Shown piece after piece: positions 10,221 to 22,354 of a stretch of DNA of 64,000 nucleotides. The position numbers were made by a program, and so were the translations under genes. The stretch comes from Jackrogersella multiformis. Taxonomy: Eukaryota > Ascomycota > Sordariomycetes > Xylariales > Hypoxylaceae. Within the stretch, counting starts at the first letter, position 1. The number at the start of each line of letters is the position of its first letter. The notes under the pieces are model-generated. The model did no database searches, was not told the DNA's origin, and saw only the letters and a program-made list of their open reading frames with translations. Location: NCBI GenBank assembly GCA_902806575.1, contig CADCXD010000010.1, positions 744,001 to 808,000 on the forward strand. Direction: 5' to 3'.

Positions 10221-12737
10221 GTTTGATGGTCTACTATGATTTGTTCATCTATCATTCTTACGACAAACACTTTCTGTTAGCTGCGAAATCCTCCTCACTC
10301 GCAACTACACAGCATTTCTATGATATCACAGCATTATTCGACGAGCCATGCAAGTAGGGACAAAGATGATCTTTACTAGCTACTAGGTTGGTGTGGAAAA
10401 TCGACGACACGATTTTGCACACCATTCGGCTGCGTTTCCCGTACTCTCTAGCTTTTGATTCCTTTTTGCAGCGCCACACATTCGGCATCTATTTCTTAAC
10501 CTGCTTTTGCAATGACAGGTTCTATGTCTCTGTTTTCTTTTTCACATACACCGATCTGGAAGGTGTACTTTTTTCCTAACCGTCGAGTTTGCACATCCCT
10601 CCTGGAAATCCCAATTTGGACATCAAGAACGAGTTTGAGAAACAGTACCTCAAAGTTCAGCATCAATCGCAATTACCAACTAGAACTGTTACTCCTACAT
10701 CCTTCTTGAAAGATTCAATATAACGTCCGCAATAAGCTCCTCGACAGCTTGAGATTATCTAGGAGGACCATCGACTTACTTTTGTCCAAGGGAGCCCGAA
10801 ATACGATACACTCCCGGCATTTCATTTCTGTTTGTTTGTTTGTTTGTTCAGGGCGGCAGGGCGGGCAAGAACAACATCAAGAGAACCTGTCTCCTATGTG
10901 ATTCGGAGAGTGATTCCATTATTTCCTTGCGTTTATCCTGAGCATGTAAGTAACTTACCAGTTCTTTTCGACTACCTAGTATATGCCGCATAAACTAACA
11001 AGAATTTCGACAGGTTTCTTTATTTGCACCAGAAAATACTACCATGGCCAACGACCGACAACGACCGACAACGAAGCCACGAGTGCCAACGTCTCATTCA
11101 CGTACACGAAAAGTGAGCATCCGAAACCTACTCTGAGATCGGTCCTCGAAATCATACGACGAGAAGAAACGAGCCTCCCGATTCCGAATTAGCGAATCTT
11201 TCCGTCTTATACATACAGCCTTTAAATACACTTCTTAATACCAGCGCCACAATTCTCGATTAGATAATTGAGTTCCTCTATGATACCTAGACTATATGGT
11301 CCCTTTCGATAGGTTAATAAGGGTTCGATTTGCAACTTGAAATCGAGGCAATAATTTACTAGAGGATACCGAGATGACAAAAATACGGCGTTGAAGTTGT
11401 GGATCGCGAACAAGGAATTCTTTGCCGACAAGAAATATATTGCCGATATAACAAGTATTGCCGAGACTATGGATTTTCGACACCACTCCCAAGGCGTTAT
11501 TCTTTTGTGGCGATAGGAATCATCCGACAATCACCATTCCACCCACAATATAGTGCGAGTAACCAGTTCACAGTTCTCCCGCCAGAAGTTTAACTACCTA
11601 GGTGGTCCGGCATCGACCTTCTTGGACGCATTTAGTGAGCTGCGATGTTTCAGAAAAAAAGACGGCAACTAAGCTCGACTCGACTGAGGGGGCGTGGATA
11701 CGATTCCTACCCCAGACATTCTACCAAGTGTATTTCGAGTTAGGATTGGTCGTAGGTGGTTTCGGAGAGGAGAGACGAAGAAGGGTTTATCTACCAGTCG
11801 ATAATGGCGAGCTCACGATCATAGGATACGTCGTGATGTTTCTGCTTTCTTTCAGACATCCTTAGGTAGATTTTGCTATTATCGCGTTTGCTTTTCCACC
11901 ACAGATTACACAATTGATAACTGATTTCTTTTCTTATGAAGCTTTCGGGTCAAGTACTTTGTTCGAATGTGATACGTGAAACTCATACATGCTAACGACT
12001 TTTGATATTGATATTTTATATTTGGTGAGTTAGTAGAGTGGACGATAGCAAGGTATATGGGTTGATGAAGTCGAGTAGTCCGTATGTTAGGGTATAGATA
12101 ACCCCTTTTTGCGGCTGAGTAATCGACCAAAGGCGTCTTGAATTTAAAGGGGTTACTTGAAATGCTTATGTCATGTGCGTATGTAAGCTGATGTACATAG
12201 GTACAGTACGTACTCAGTACCTAGGTACTTAGGTACATAGGTGCCTGGGCGCGCCTTCGAATCTATTTAGCTCGAGATTTCCCCCACCATCCGTTAATGT
12301 TAGTGTTACCTAGATAACGTTAGTGTTAATGATAACGCTACACCAGTGTTCCATTGAAGCTTTAAGCGTCGTGGTATTCCTAAATCTTACAACTTCAACG
12401 TGGAATTGACATTACAAGCTAACCTCAAGTCCAAGCTTCTTTCGCAAGTGTCTGTCTTAGAGACTGTTGGGTGAAGCTGGAGTGGAGGGGAGGATACTTG
12501 ATTCATATGAAGTACACTGGAGTATCGACTTTTAATTAGAAGAAATGCTTCCTACCTTCCAACCTCGCTCGACTTCTTGGTTCGCCGCTGAACTTCAATC
12601 TTTTTCGACTTCTTTCTCACTTGGTTCTATTCGTAAATACATTGATCGCAGTCTTCTATCTTAAATACCTATCTTGGTATCCAGATAGATTACTTCCTTA
12701 ATACACCCTGGTCATCTCTCCCTCTCCCCATCTCACG
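10221..12737. other. Intergenic region between the 708-residue gene and MED1
   Basis: No supported gene. The first kilobase may be 3' UTR or spacer. Small tandem runs are (TTTG)n near 10828-10848 and a CGACAA-type repeat at 11046-11073. Frames at 11222-11530 (-) and 11602-11865 (+) have no motifs. A cluster of GTACCTAGGTAC-like palindromes lies at 12195-12245. The last 200 bases (12540-12737) are CT-rich and probably hold the MED1 promoter and leader. Confidence 0.5.
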
Positions 12738-14821
12738 ATGTCGACTCCAATGCGTCACGGCCCTTCGCAACAGGGCCGCACGCCCTCTCAGCATATAGTT
12801 GCGGCTCAAACACCCCAAGCCTCAACTCCATTCTCGAACCCGCAAACCGCTCCCGCCTTCTCTCCACACGGTCCAAGATCCTCGCCGCAGCAGTTTAAGA
12901 AGTCCCCCGCGACAGGTACAATGATCGGCACCAATACTAGCATGACGGCCAACTTCGACAGCCCTTCTGCCGCCGCAGCTTATAACACTTTGGGCATGAC
13001 TATCAACGATCTTAACTTAGACAATATCAGTGTTGGAGGGTTAGTTGCCGCAGCAGGACGAACCGACGAGGAAGATCGTAAGAAGAGAATGGAGGCTGTC
13101 ATAGCAGCTCTTTGGGTAAGTGGTGGCAAGGTACCCTCAAGAATACAATCGAGAACTAAACTCCCATCCAGGCTCAGAACAGTAGTCGGGTTAGTAACCA
13201 AGGGCTCGAGAGGTTGGCTATTCACCTTAATCTAGAGTGTCTCTGGGAAGACGTGAAGGGCGCTGGCGAGAACGCAAAGACCTTAATTATTGCGGGACAG
13301 ACTATGGCTGTCGAAGTCGGTATCACTAACCACATCGTACACGAGGCCTCGTTGGTATACACTGAATCCATGCCGATTCTCGAAAAGCACGTCGACAAGG
13401 CATCAGCTATCCTCCTGAAAGACCTCTCTTTAGCTCCTGGCCAGAGTCCCCTGACCAAGAGATTGACCCAATTCCGCGCCAACCTTGAGCGTCTTGCCAC
13501 TCTTGACAAGCTTAGCGTTTCACCCGGATTTAATTGCCACGAGGCGATCGCAGGCATTTGGGAAAGTTTGGAAAGACTACACAGATGGGATGTAGAGAAA
13601 CTCCGAGCTGAGGAGCAGACTCTCAGTAGTATGTCTGATGAAAGACTCAGGGTCTTTGCTCTCTGTCTTCGTAACGGGTGTCCTCTAATGCATACTCGGG
13701 ATCGAATCGGCCTGAGTCTTGACTACTGGAAGGAGAGAAGAAAGCTTGCGTCCACAACAGTAAACACCGAAGATGCCAAAACCTGGGGGGTTCTGATAGA
13801 GTGTGCAGCTCCCAGTGGCATGGTCTATAGCCCGGTACGAGTCTCGGATAAGTGGATTGGGCCCGAAATTGAGAAGTCTAACCTCACAGACGAAGAGATG
13901 ATCTCGGCCACTGGTCCTGTTCTGGATTGGCTAGAGCCGGCTAGCACCCTCTTGCCACTGTCAGAGGAGACAAAAACGGAGGGTGGGCTTGAAGGTGCTG
14001 TAGGGCTGTCTGGCCCTAAAGCTCCTGAAGTTGTGTTCATGGCAACTTTTGACCCTCCAGTTGTCGTTCCTCATGCTGTCGCGATGGAGATATACAAGAT
14101 TTCCGCGACAAATACTCCTCTTACAAACATCACATTTGACGCACTAATGTTCCCAATTGTGGATGGAAGTTCTTACGATCCTAGTGAGCCTCGAGAGATT
14201 ACGTTTACGCAGACCATTCCCACTTTTCCAAATAACCTTCATGGTCAACATCAGGCAGAGCCTATCTTAAAGGCGCACAGGAACACATTATTCATATACA
14301 AGCCAGTCTACGGGCAGGTCTTGAACCATGTTCCATTTGCACATCCAAAGGACATAGTGACGATGCTCCCACTATTACGCCAATATGCGTTCCTATCTTT
14401 GTTGCTTACCAACAGCCTCAAGCCTAAAGAAGGCAAGCCAACAGCCAAAGAGGCTGACAGCGAGAACGATGCCCGCCAACCGCTCACGAAGCAAGATGAA
14501 TTTGAGGAATTTATGTCAAAGAATGACAAAAATGGCGCTCCTAGCAATGTCCTAAAAGTGGATATCACCTTAACGGCACACCCGGTCCCGCGCCTCTTGC
14601 TCGTGTTCCCGTTCAAGTCGTACACTGCGAACATAATGCTGGAGATCCAGATCGGTGGAAGGGTCCAGATCGTTTCGGATAATATTTTCTCAGAGCACAA
14701 AGGGTTCATGGGAGGCGACCCGTCGAATCGCGAGAGGACGCTCCAAGACTGGGCCAACGTGCTCGAGACAATGGAGGACCTCGGAGCTTGGATCGAGGTC
14801 ATCAAGCACATACTGGAGTAA
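12738..14821 (+). CDS. MED1: Mediator complex subunit 1 (fungal Med1)
   Basis: Two exons, 12738-13115 and 13172-14821, with a 56-nt GT-AG intron, giving about 675 residues. The first exon encodes a Ser/Pro/Gln-rich N-terminus (about 1-85) and then NTLGMTINDLNLDNISVGGL and TDEEDRKKRMEAVIAALW. After splicing the frame continues AQNSSRVSNQGLERLAIHL, LECLWED and TLIIAGQTMAVEVGI, the hallmark start of the fungal Med1 domain. The remaining 500 residues are the large Med1 fold, including a VFPFKSYTANIMLEIQIGG block near the C-terminus. Med1 belongs to the Mediator middle module that links activators to RNA polymerase II in the nucleus. The intron sits inside the conserved helix, so the unspliced frame breaks the domain. 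It is convergent with the BOI-like gene. Confidence 0.87.
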
Positions 14822-16182
14822 ACGGGGATTGAGTCAGGCAAGAAACATGAATGCGCGCTGAATTCCCGGGGTGGAGACTGTTGATAATAGGGCGATAGGT
14901 GCCGGACGAAAGAAAAAAAGAAAAAGGGTTGCGGGCTAGGGATAAATGAACGGTTATGATACCCCCTTTTACGTCTTAGGCTAGGCGCAAAGCAATGATC
15001 GTTTAGGCGCAGATAAGGCCGTCGAAAGGATAAGACGGCCGAAGAGATCAACAAATAAGTACACAAATAATATGTGTTCTATGGCACGTCGCTGGTACTA
15101 ATGTATGCTTTTTCTTCTTTTCTGTGAATCGAACTTGGCATAGTAGCTGGAGGCTCTCTTGTTCTGTCTTGTTCTATTTCGGTTCGATTTGTTTCGGGTT
15201 GTTTTATTTTGTTTTATCATACCCCCCTTCTCAGTAAGCACTCGTTATTCATTATCCACCTAAGTAGGTAGGCGTTTATCGACGAGCTATTGTCGCGGAA
15301 GGACATCCTAAATAGTAGCTTACTTAGGGTTGCTCTGTCGCCATCTACCTACCGGGGAGAGTCTGGAAGGGGTGTGCTAGGTAGGTGCCTGGGAGCCTGG
15401 TATGAGGCTAGGAGGTATTAAACTAGATCTATGATATATGCCTGTCTGCTTCTATGTTCTAATGGTCATTAAGGTTTGGTGTATAGGAGGAAATTTGGTT
15501 GTAGATGCCTTGTCGTTTTCTATCCGGATATAAATATCAGGTATATATGTATATGTCAAGGATGGCGTGAGCACAGCATATCACATCACAGCATAGCATA
15601 TCATGGAACAATCTAACCTTCGTCTGTTTCATAGTACACTGTATTAAGGCTTATCTATTGCTTCAATAATGCTATATCATCCACGCCGGGTCTCGGTCTC
15701 TTCCTTCTCCGTCCTTCTCCTTTCCTCTGGAAAATCGGGAAACAAGCACAGGGAGAGCAAATAGCACGCGCGCCTCACTTCCTCGGCTACACTACAGTAC
15801 GCACCACCTACGCCGCCCCGTGGTGTCGATATCGGATGCTTGCTTGCTTGTTTGCTCTCTTCCTCCTCCTCCTCCTCCTCCTCCTCCTTGGTGTTGTGTG
15901 TTAAGTAGTAGTAATTGGTCATGGGTCCGTATCTTGCTTCGTTCGTACAGGTATCGATGGGGATATTGGGGAATAATTAGAAAACAATAAAGACACCGCG
16001 CTAAGGGGAAGGAAAATTTCGAGTGGTAGTAGGCTCAGGCTTGGCTGGTCCTTGGCAAAAAAGCTCCCAGATGAGTTTGTCCAAAAAAATGCAGCAATGT
16101 GTGCTTGGCTCGATGTTAGGCTGCTCCTGGAAAGCTACCTAGGTACGGATGCTGCCGGGCTAGGAACTAAGAGATGCATGGT
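14822..16182. other. Convergent 3' region between MED1 and the BOI-like gene
   Basis: Space between two stop codons that face each other, so it should contain both 3' UTRs and terminators. A (TCC)n microsatellite lies at 15861-15887 and TGCT/TTGC runs at 15837-15855. CCTAGG-type palindrome pieces are near 15258-15272 and 15376-15392. Frames crossing here on the minus strand (14308-15066, 15677-15922) are low complexity or antisense and are not taken as genes. Confidence 0.5.
15861..15887. repeat. (TCC)n microsatellite
   Basis: Nine uninterrupted TCC units within the 3' region between MED1 and the BOI-like gene. On the minus strand it reads as a Glu-rich open frame, which is an artefact of the repeat. 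Confidence 0.9.
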
Positions 16183-19100
16183 TTAAGCGCTTTGTGGCGG
16201 GGTTAAGAAGGGGAGGCTGTCGGACTTCTCGGTGTCAAATGTCGATGATTTCTTGGTCGTTGCGCTGTCAACCTTGGAAAGACCTAACTTCTCGAGGCCA
16301 GAGACTGCACTATCAACCTCGCCGAACGAGATGCCAAGGCCGTTCTTCTTTTCCTCGTCGTCTTTCGTACTCTCCTCGACCTTCTCGTCCAGGTTCATGA
16401 GGGCAGGTGGTCGATGTCGCATAGCACGGGCCTTGGTAAGCGAGATGGTCTTCTGCTGGTAGGTTGTTGTCATCGGCTGAGAATCATCACGATCGATAGT
16501 GGCCTTCATCAAGGCTGCCATCCAGGTCCGCCCTTGCTGCAGGTTAGGAACTGCAAAATAATGAATGGTCGGTTTGGTAAAGTTGACAGCCTTGGAAAGC
16601 CCGGCTCTAGGTGGCATGAGCTTGAATATAAACATTGCGTCCATGCCCTTCTCAGCAGGGGAGATAGTGACGTTGTCCGCAAGTGTGGGAAGGTTACTGT
16701 CGGCTGGCATGATCGGTGTGTTACTAGCACCCGTCAACGTGGCATGAAGTCCGGTGAGCCGGTCATTATCGGCTGGCAGCACGCGATGGAAGGAAATGTC
16801 GATGAGGCCCTTCTCTTCAGTATCATCTTCCGAGTAATAGTACGAGAGGCGTCGCCCCTTGAGGACAAAGAGCCGCGGCTTCCATGTTGTCATAAGATGG
16901 GAGCTCTTCTTCTTCATCCACCCACTATAGTCTGCATCCTTGACCGCTTCACGTGGGCCGACTTTCTGTAAACCTCGCAGATATGCACTCGTTTCTTTCT
17001 TCGTCTTTTTCCCACTCTTGCGGCTACCGGCAGTAGTGGCTGAGTACGGACTCTTGCCGGTGTCAGGGGAATCAATTTCGAAACTAGGACCGCCCGAAGG
17101 CGTACTCGAGCCAGCTCTAGACGATGATCGCATGGGCGAACCCTGATTAGAGGAATCAGTTGGCGAGCCAACTTTTGAGTTGCCAATCATGGCATCTGAG
17201 ATAGCCCTCAGACCACCAAGTTTGCTACTGGCGTTCGCCATCCAGTCACCATGAATGGCCTGTCGATGAGCCGGTGATGTCGGGGAGGCGCCGTCAAGCT
17301 TAGTAACAACGGGGCTAGGATCATCTTTGGCGGGGGGTATAGGTCGTAGGGACTCGGTTGTATTTGTAGAAGCTGTCCGTCGATGGTCACCGGAGAGGCT
17401 GTAGTACATCTGCGCAGCATTCGGGACCGTCGAGTCTCTGGTTGAATCTATACTTCCGAACCTTGAACGCCTAGCAATGGCTGTTGCGCTTCTTATTCGT
17501 TGTTGTTCCGTATAGCTTGACTTGTGCGAATGCGAAGCGACACTATCGCGCTTCTTAAGCACGTTACGCTTTCGACCATCGACCTCGGTTCCGGAGAAAT
17601 AACCACGGTCGAGATCAGGCGGGAGGTTTGGTGTGGTATCTGTATCGGAAGTATTTGCGACGTCGTGGAATCCGGTTGCTGATAATGGCCGCTGCGGGAA
17701 AGGAGAAGAAGCGGCACCCATAGTCCAATTACGGTCGAATGAGGGCTGCTTCTTGTGTGTTGGATCGGCTAGCGGAAATGTGCCTGAGGTTGTAAGTTTG
17801 GGGGTCCCAGCGCCGACCGGAGGGGCAAGTCTAAAATCGGTTGACGAATGTCGTCGCGAATGATGGAGCTCCCGGACGGAGGCTGCTGAAGGTCTCTTTT
17901 GATGCGAGGCTCTCGTTGTCGGAGAGCTGTCTTGGTTTCCTCTGCTTCCTTTAGGCGAGACGGGAATCATGGGACTCAACGATTCCAATTTTGGCGTTTG
18001 TGACAGCCGCTTTCCATGATTAGAACCTGGTCGACTCTCATTTGAAACATATCTCTGAGAATTTGTCAACGTGTTCGCTCTGCTCCTCACCCTCCCTCCT
18101 ACTTTCATATCCTCGGAGCCTGCTTCGCTTCCGTAAGTCTGAGTGTTTCGCCTGGTGAGAGACCCGATGCCATTCACTTCATCCTGCAGGGATTTGATCT
18201 TTTGCCATGTCTTTAGTCTCCGCCCTACAGATCCGAGGTCGAATGCCTTTAGGAACAGAGACGATTGATCTAGCCCCAGAAGCACTTCACCGGATATTTC
18301 CTGATCTCGAAAAACTTCGCAGTGCTTTTTCTCTACGCCAGTCGTGAACAGATACTCTGCTACGTCATCTGCATTCCAAGATTCAACTTCGGGACGAGTA
18401 TGCAATACCTCCTCCTCCTCATCGGTTTCCTCGCCCTGGATGTATGAGAGTCGATCCGGCAAGTGGGAACTGTATTCGCTTCCGGAATCTGTTGCATGGT
18501 GGAGTACACCATTCTGCGGAGCCGAGTGGAGGTCTGTGATGTGCTCGTCGATGACGGTCAAAGTCTCGTGCAGGACGGGGTTCTCCTGACTCGGGTGGGA
18601 ATTATGGCGAGCGAGACTATCGCTACCACCGCCGTAAGTGAAACTTTTGCTTGCTGTAGATGCCGGAGTCGTCTTTCCGTCAGACTTCGTGGAGTTCAGC
18701 GGCAGGGTTATGGAATTGGTGTCGAGCGGAGCGGAAAAAGCGGCTTGTGGAGTCGATGTGCGATCCTGAGCCGACGTGGTCGATGCCGGTTGACTGGCCA
18801 CGGATGATGTTCCATTGGTAGATGACAACGAACTCGTAATCGGTATAGTAGCGGTAGACAAGGCCGCGACACCTTTGGGTGCCGATCGTGTGTATACTAC
18901 AAGCCATCTATTAGCCTCGTTTTCCATTTCCCAGGTGTTTACTCCTTTCTGTCTCCAATAACACTTACCTTCGGGAAATAGTCCACTGTTCCCATTTACC
19001 ATATGGCGACCCAAGAACCATCCATCGCCAAACTCGTCATCACGCTCGATTAATTCGACACGATCGCCTTTCGCTAAACTTAATTCGTCGGAGCTTCTAG

Positions 19101-19305
19101 CTTGGAAGTCATCTAGAGGTTTACCTGGTTAAATGGAATTCTAATTTGCGCAAACAATGCGGCCCGGTACACATATATGTGATCTATAATTTTGTGGCCA
19201 GATTACGAGTCCGGGTGTAACGGGCAATATGAAAGAAAGAGAAGAAAAAATGGAAGCAAACTTACGGATAACTACCAAAATCTCGCCAACGTCTGGTTTC
19301 GCCAT
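16183..19305 (-). CDS. BOI1/BOI2-like SH3-SAM-PH cell polarity protein
   Basis: Three exons on the minus strand: 19305-19266, 19112-18969 and 18896-16183, giving about 965 residues. Exon 1 encodes MAKPDVGEILVVI and joins to HDFQARSSDELSLAKGDR, rebuilding the start of an SH3 domain (about 8-65) that ends GLFPEVYTRSAPKG. A SAM domain follows at about 232-300 (VESWNADDVAEYLFTTGVEK, LKTWQKIKSL), then long Ser/Pro-rich low complexity, then a PH domain at about 715-862 (YSGWMKKKSSHLMTTWKPRL, FVLKGRRLSYYYSEDD). This order is that of yeast Boi1/Boi2 and fission yeast Pob1, which bind Cdc42/Bem1 and phosphoinositides at growth sites and aid exocytosis. A cortical role at hyphal tips is expected. The second intron is 72 nt, in frame and free of stops; retention would add 24 residues inside the last SH3 strand. 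Confidence 0.92.
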
Positions 19306-20252
19306 GATGTTTACGAAGAGATATCACGCGTGATGAGGACGTTAAGAATTAGATCGGATTCACAGAAGGGGGTTATTGGACGACGGCCGCGAAAAGGCCG
19401 AAGACGAGGACGGGGACGAGGGTAAAGGTGGCGATATCTTGGATCGCAGGCTCCTAATCCGAACGGGCTGCGGAGTCTAACGGAGACCTGACTCGACCAA
19501 TGTCTCAATGGTGACGAAATGCATCGATAAAATGGCCCTCGTTACAGAAAACTACTAGGGGAATATTTTCGAGGAAGAGATCAAGAGAGTAGAGTAATCG
19601 TCGTCGTTGTCGTTGTAGTTGCAGTTGTCGTGTTTATTTTTGGCTGTCGATCTATTATGTCGTCTCTGTTCTTCTTCGCTCACACTCTCTCTCTTACTCG
19701 CTCCCTCTTTCTCCAGTCGCCTTCAGCTTTCGGGTAGGGGAGTTTGAAGATTTGGCTAGAGCCTGGGGATCGTCGTCTTATTGGATGCTAACTCCTTTTC
19801 TACCGTCCCTGTTGCACCAAATTCGCGAACACAAGAAAACACCAGATTAGGGGAATGGATGGACGAGGCACAGGCCTACGCCGCTATGCGAAAATTCATA
19901 CAATTGTACAATTGAAAAAAAAAAAGAAGCAAAAGAATGTGATTAATATGTGCCGCGAATAGAAAAAAAGGAGAGAGCCAGACAACGATCAAGTCTTAAA
20001 AAAACGATGTCGTCTGTTTAGTACAGGAATGAATTTAGGAATGGATTTGACCGAGGCCTCGTAAGGATGATCATGATAGATAGGATTTAGAATGCGGATG
20101 GAATGGGATGAGTGGATGAGATGGAAGCCACCCGCTAAGATGGGTGTAACGGACGGATCACGGAGTGAGCTGGGAGGGGTCTTTCCTCTACCATTCCTGC
20201 CGGGGTGCCATGCTGTTCTTAATCTGTCTAACCCAATCTAACCTAAACTGGA

Positions 20253-20290
20253 GAGAAACAGAGAAACAGAGAAACAGAGAAACAGAGAAA
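20253..20290. repeat. GAGAAACA tandem repeat, about 4.75 copies
   Basis: Perfect head-to-tail copies of an 8-base unit in the spacer upstream of the BOI-like gene. It is a minisatellite likely to vary in length between strains; no function is indicated. Confidence 0.95.
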
Positions 20291-20994
20291 GTACGGATTG
20301 CATAGTAGAGAGAGGGAATAAAAGGATTTTACAGGGTATGAGGGATTTGCCGCTATACCTAGGTACTAGCCCCAGGTAGTGTGTTTTAATTAGCCTTTTG
20401 GCTAAGATATATTAATACCTAGGTACCTAGTGTCACAACTGCTTTCCGAATACATCCCTCCAGCTATCAGTGGAAAGAGATTAGCAAAGTTAAGTGCTTA
20501 CAATCGGCAGGTACTTAGATGGGTATTAAGTACTTACCGGTATGCTAAGTCTTTTCTTAGCGCTAAGAAGCTTCGAAGGTAGCTTCCTCGATTTGTTCGA
20601 TCGGGTTAACTCTTTCAAGGTTTGTCAACTCTATTGATATTTAGACTCTTCTTTTATTAACCACCTACCTAGGTAGGTATATCAAATAGGTAATTAAGTC
20701 ATTAGCTAATTACCTATATATTTAGGTAGTGAACAGTAGGCAAGCATACCGAAGTATGAGCTGGATCAGTTACTCGATTTCATAATACCGAAAGTCAGTG
20801 TACTTAGACTTTTCCTAGGCTCCTTGAGTCATAGGGATGCATACTACCAGGTCCCCATCACTTAGGGCAGGATTAGACCTAAATGGGATCTCGAGTACAG
20901 CAGATTTAATCCTGTCCAACGCAAGGTACCAGGAACAAAGATGGTAGAAACCTAACATGATTGGTGTTTGTTGGGAAATCTCAGATCTCTTCGT

Positions 20995-21060
20995 TTGTGT
21001 TCGCGCAAGTAGGTACCTACCTAACCTACCTAGTGTACCTAGGTAGGTACCTATGTATAC
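20995..21060. repeat. Dense CCTAGG palindrome cluster
   Basis: At least four overlapping pieces of the dispersed motif (GTAGGTACCTACC, ACCTAACCTACCTAG, GTACCTAGGTAGGTACC) in about 65 bases. The block can fold on itself in several registers. It is one of the densest clusters in the window; another follows at 21215-21260. Confidence 0.85.
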
Positions 21061-22288
21061 GTACGCCCAGTATCCGGGCATCTATCCCCGATTAACCTCC
21101 AAAAACATGCAGGTCAAAGCCCTATTTTCAAGATTGCCAAGAGCCGGCGCTGCAGTTCAGTCCCGAGGCCGTCCCTAGGTTGCCTAGGCTCTAGCTGGTA
21201 GGTGCTGGTAAATGTATGATACCTACCTAGGTACTAGGTAGGTACCTCCAGGGCTATATACCTAGTCTCGGCATTTACAACCTTGGAACTTTGGAACCTT
21301 GGAAGAATAACTTACTGCTTTCTCTTAGGTACATAGGTAGGTATGTATGTAAGTATTCATTGTTTCAATGTTTAATATCTTATTGATTTACTTCACAGAT
21401 AATTAATACATATACCTATAATATTATAAAGACTCAGCGAAATAGTTGTTTACTATGTATATACTTACATATATATACCTAGGTAGGTAGGAAACTAATA
21501 TCTAAACTTATTTAAGTAATAGCTAGATTTATATGTATTTACTTAAATGCCACTTACACTGGTTAAATGCAAATACGGCCTTACATACTTACAGAAGTAT
21601 GAATATAAGTAGCATACCAAAATATAGAGGTGACAAAGGTAATACAACTACGGAATCGAAACACGTAAAGTTCTTGACTTCCATCCGTATCATATCAAAG
21701 CTAAGATCTAACGTCGATCCGTCTCGGGCTGGACCTGACTGACACACCAGAGCTGGGCTGCCAGGCAATAGCCGTCTACAGCCGCTATCTATTATCTATA
21801 ATCTAGTGTAGTATCTACTATCTTTTATCTTTTATCTTATAATTATTATCTATTAATGATCGATCTAAATTTCCACATCGATCTATTGTCATCCACTGAC
21901 GTCTACCTAATACACTACATAATCCTGCAGCTGAAAAGCCTCGTCGCATTGATGTGAATCCTCTGCGCTCAAAATAGACCCAAACTAATCAATATATTCA
22001 CTCACAAGAGACGCTGGCACACAACTTTATCTTTTTCTCCACAAGCTTCCAAGGCTCTCTCTCGAAATTACTTATGGTGCGTTTTGTTTCACATGTCGAA
22101 TGTGATATCGTTTCTTATCTTCGTCTCGTACTGTCGAAATAGACCCAGTCGTGTGATATATATAATTACTATTTTGTTAATATGATTATTAACATGATAA
22201 ATCTAATCATAGTCTTCCGCACTTCAACGGCAACAATATAAACGGGGGCACGAAGGCCGGGTCGTAAAGAAAGTTCTAGAAATAACTC

Positions 22289-22354
22289 ATGACGGATGGC
22301 GCCGACTGGAGGGCGACGCTCATCGACGACGACAAGACTAAGTGTGAAAAGTAG
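22289..22354 (+). other. Overlapping upstream ORF at the MIZ gene start
   Basis: An ATG seven bases before the chosen start opens a 21-codon frame (begins MTDGADWRATLIDDDK) that ends at TAG 22352-22354, inside the MIZ coding region and out of frame with it. If the mRNA includes it, ribosomes must skip it to make the main protein. Transcript extent is unknown. Confidence 0.4.

Larger units (their letters stand above)
19306..22295. other. Divergent promoter region between the BOI-like and MIZ genes
   Basis: Three kilobases upstream of two divergent genes, without a supported gene of its own. It holds an 8-bp tandem repeat (20253-20290), a dense block of CCTAGG palindromes (20355-20430, 20660-20720, 20995-21060, 21215-21260, 21470-21492), TATC-rich simple sequence at 21785-21860 and a 5S-like segment at about 20480-20530. 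CT-rich DNA lies at 19680-19735. The frame at 20815-21081 (-) runs through the palindromes and is not credible. Confidence 0.5.

Noticed and set aside
11222..11530. 102-codon minus-strand frame with a hydrophobic segment
   Set aside because: No homology recognised, AT-rich random composition, no splice extension.
14308..15066. 252-codon minus-strand frame over the MED1 3' end
   Set aside because: Antisense to the well-supported Med1 domain; Ser/Phe-rich product without motifs.
15677..15922. 81-codon minus-strand frame with a poly-Glu run
   Set aside because: Produced by the (TCC)n microsatellite; no other support.
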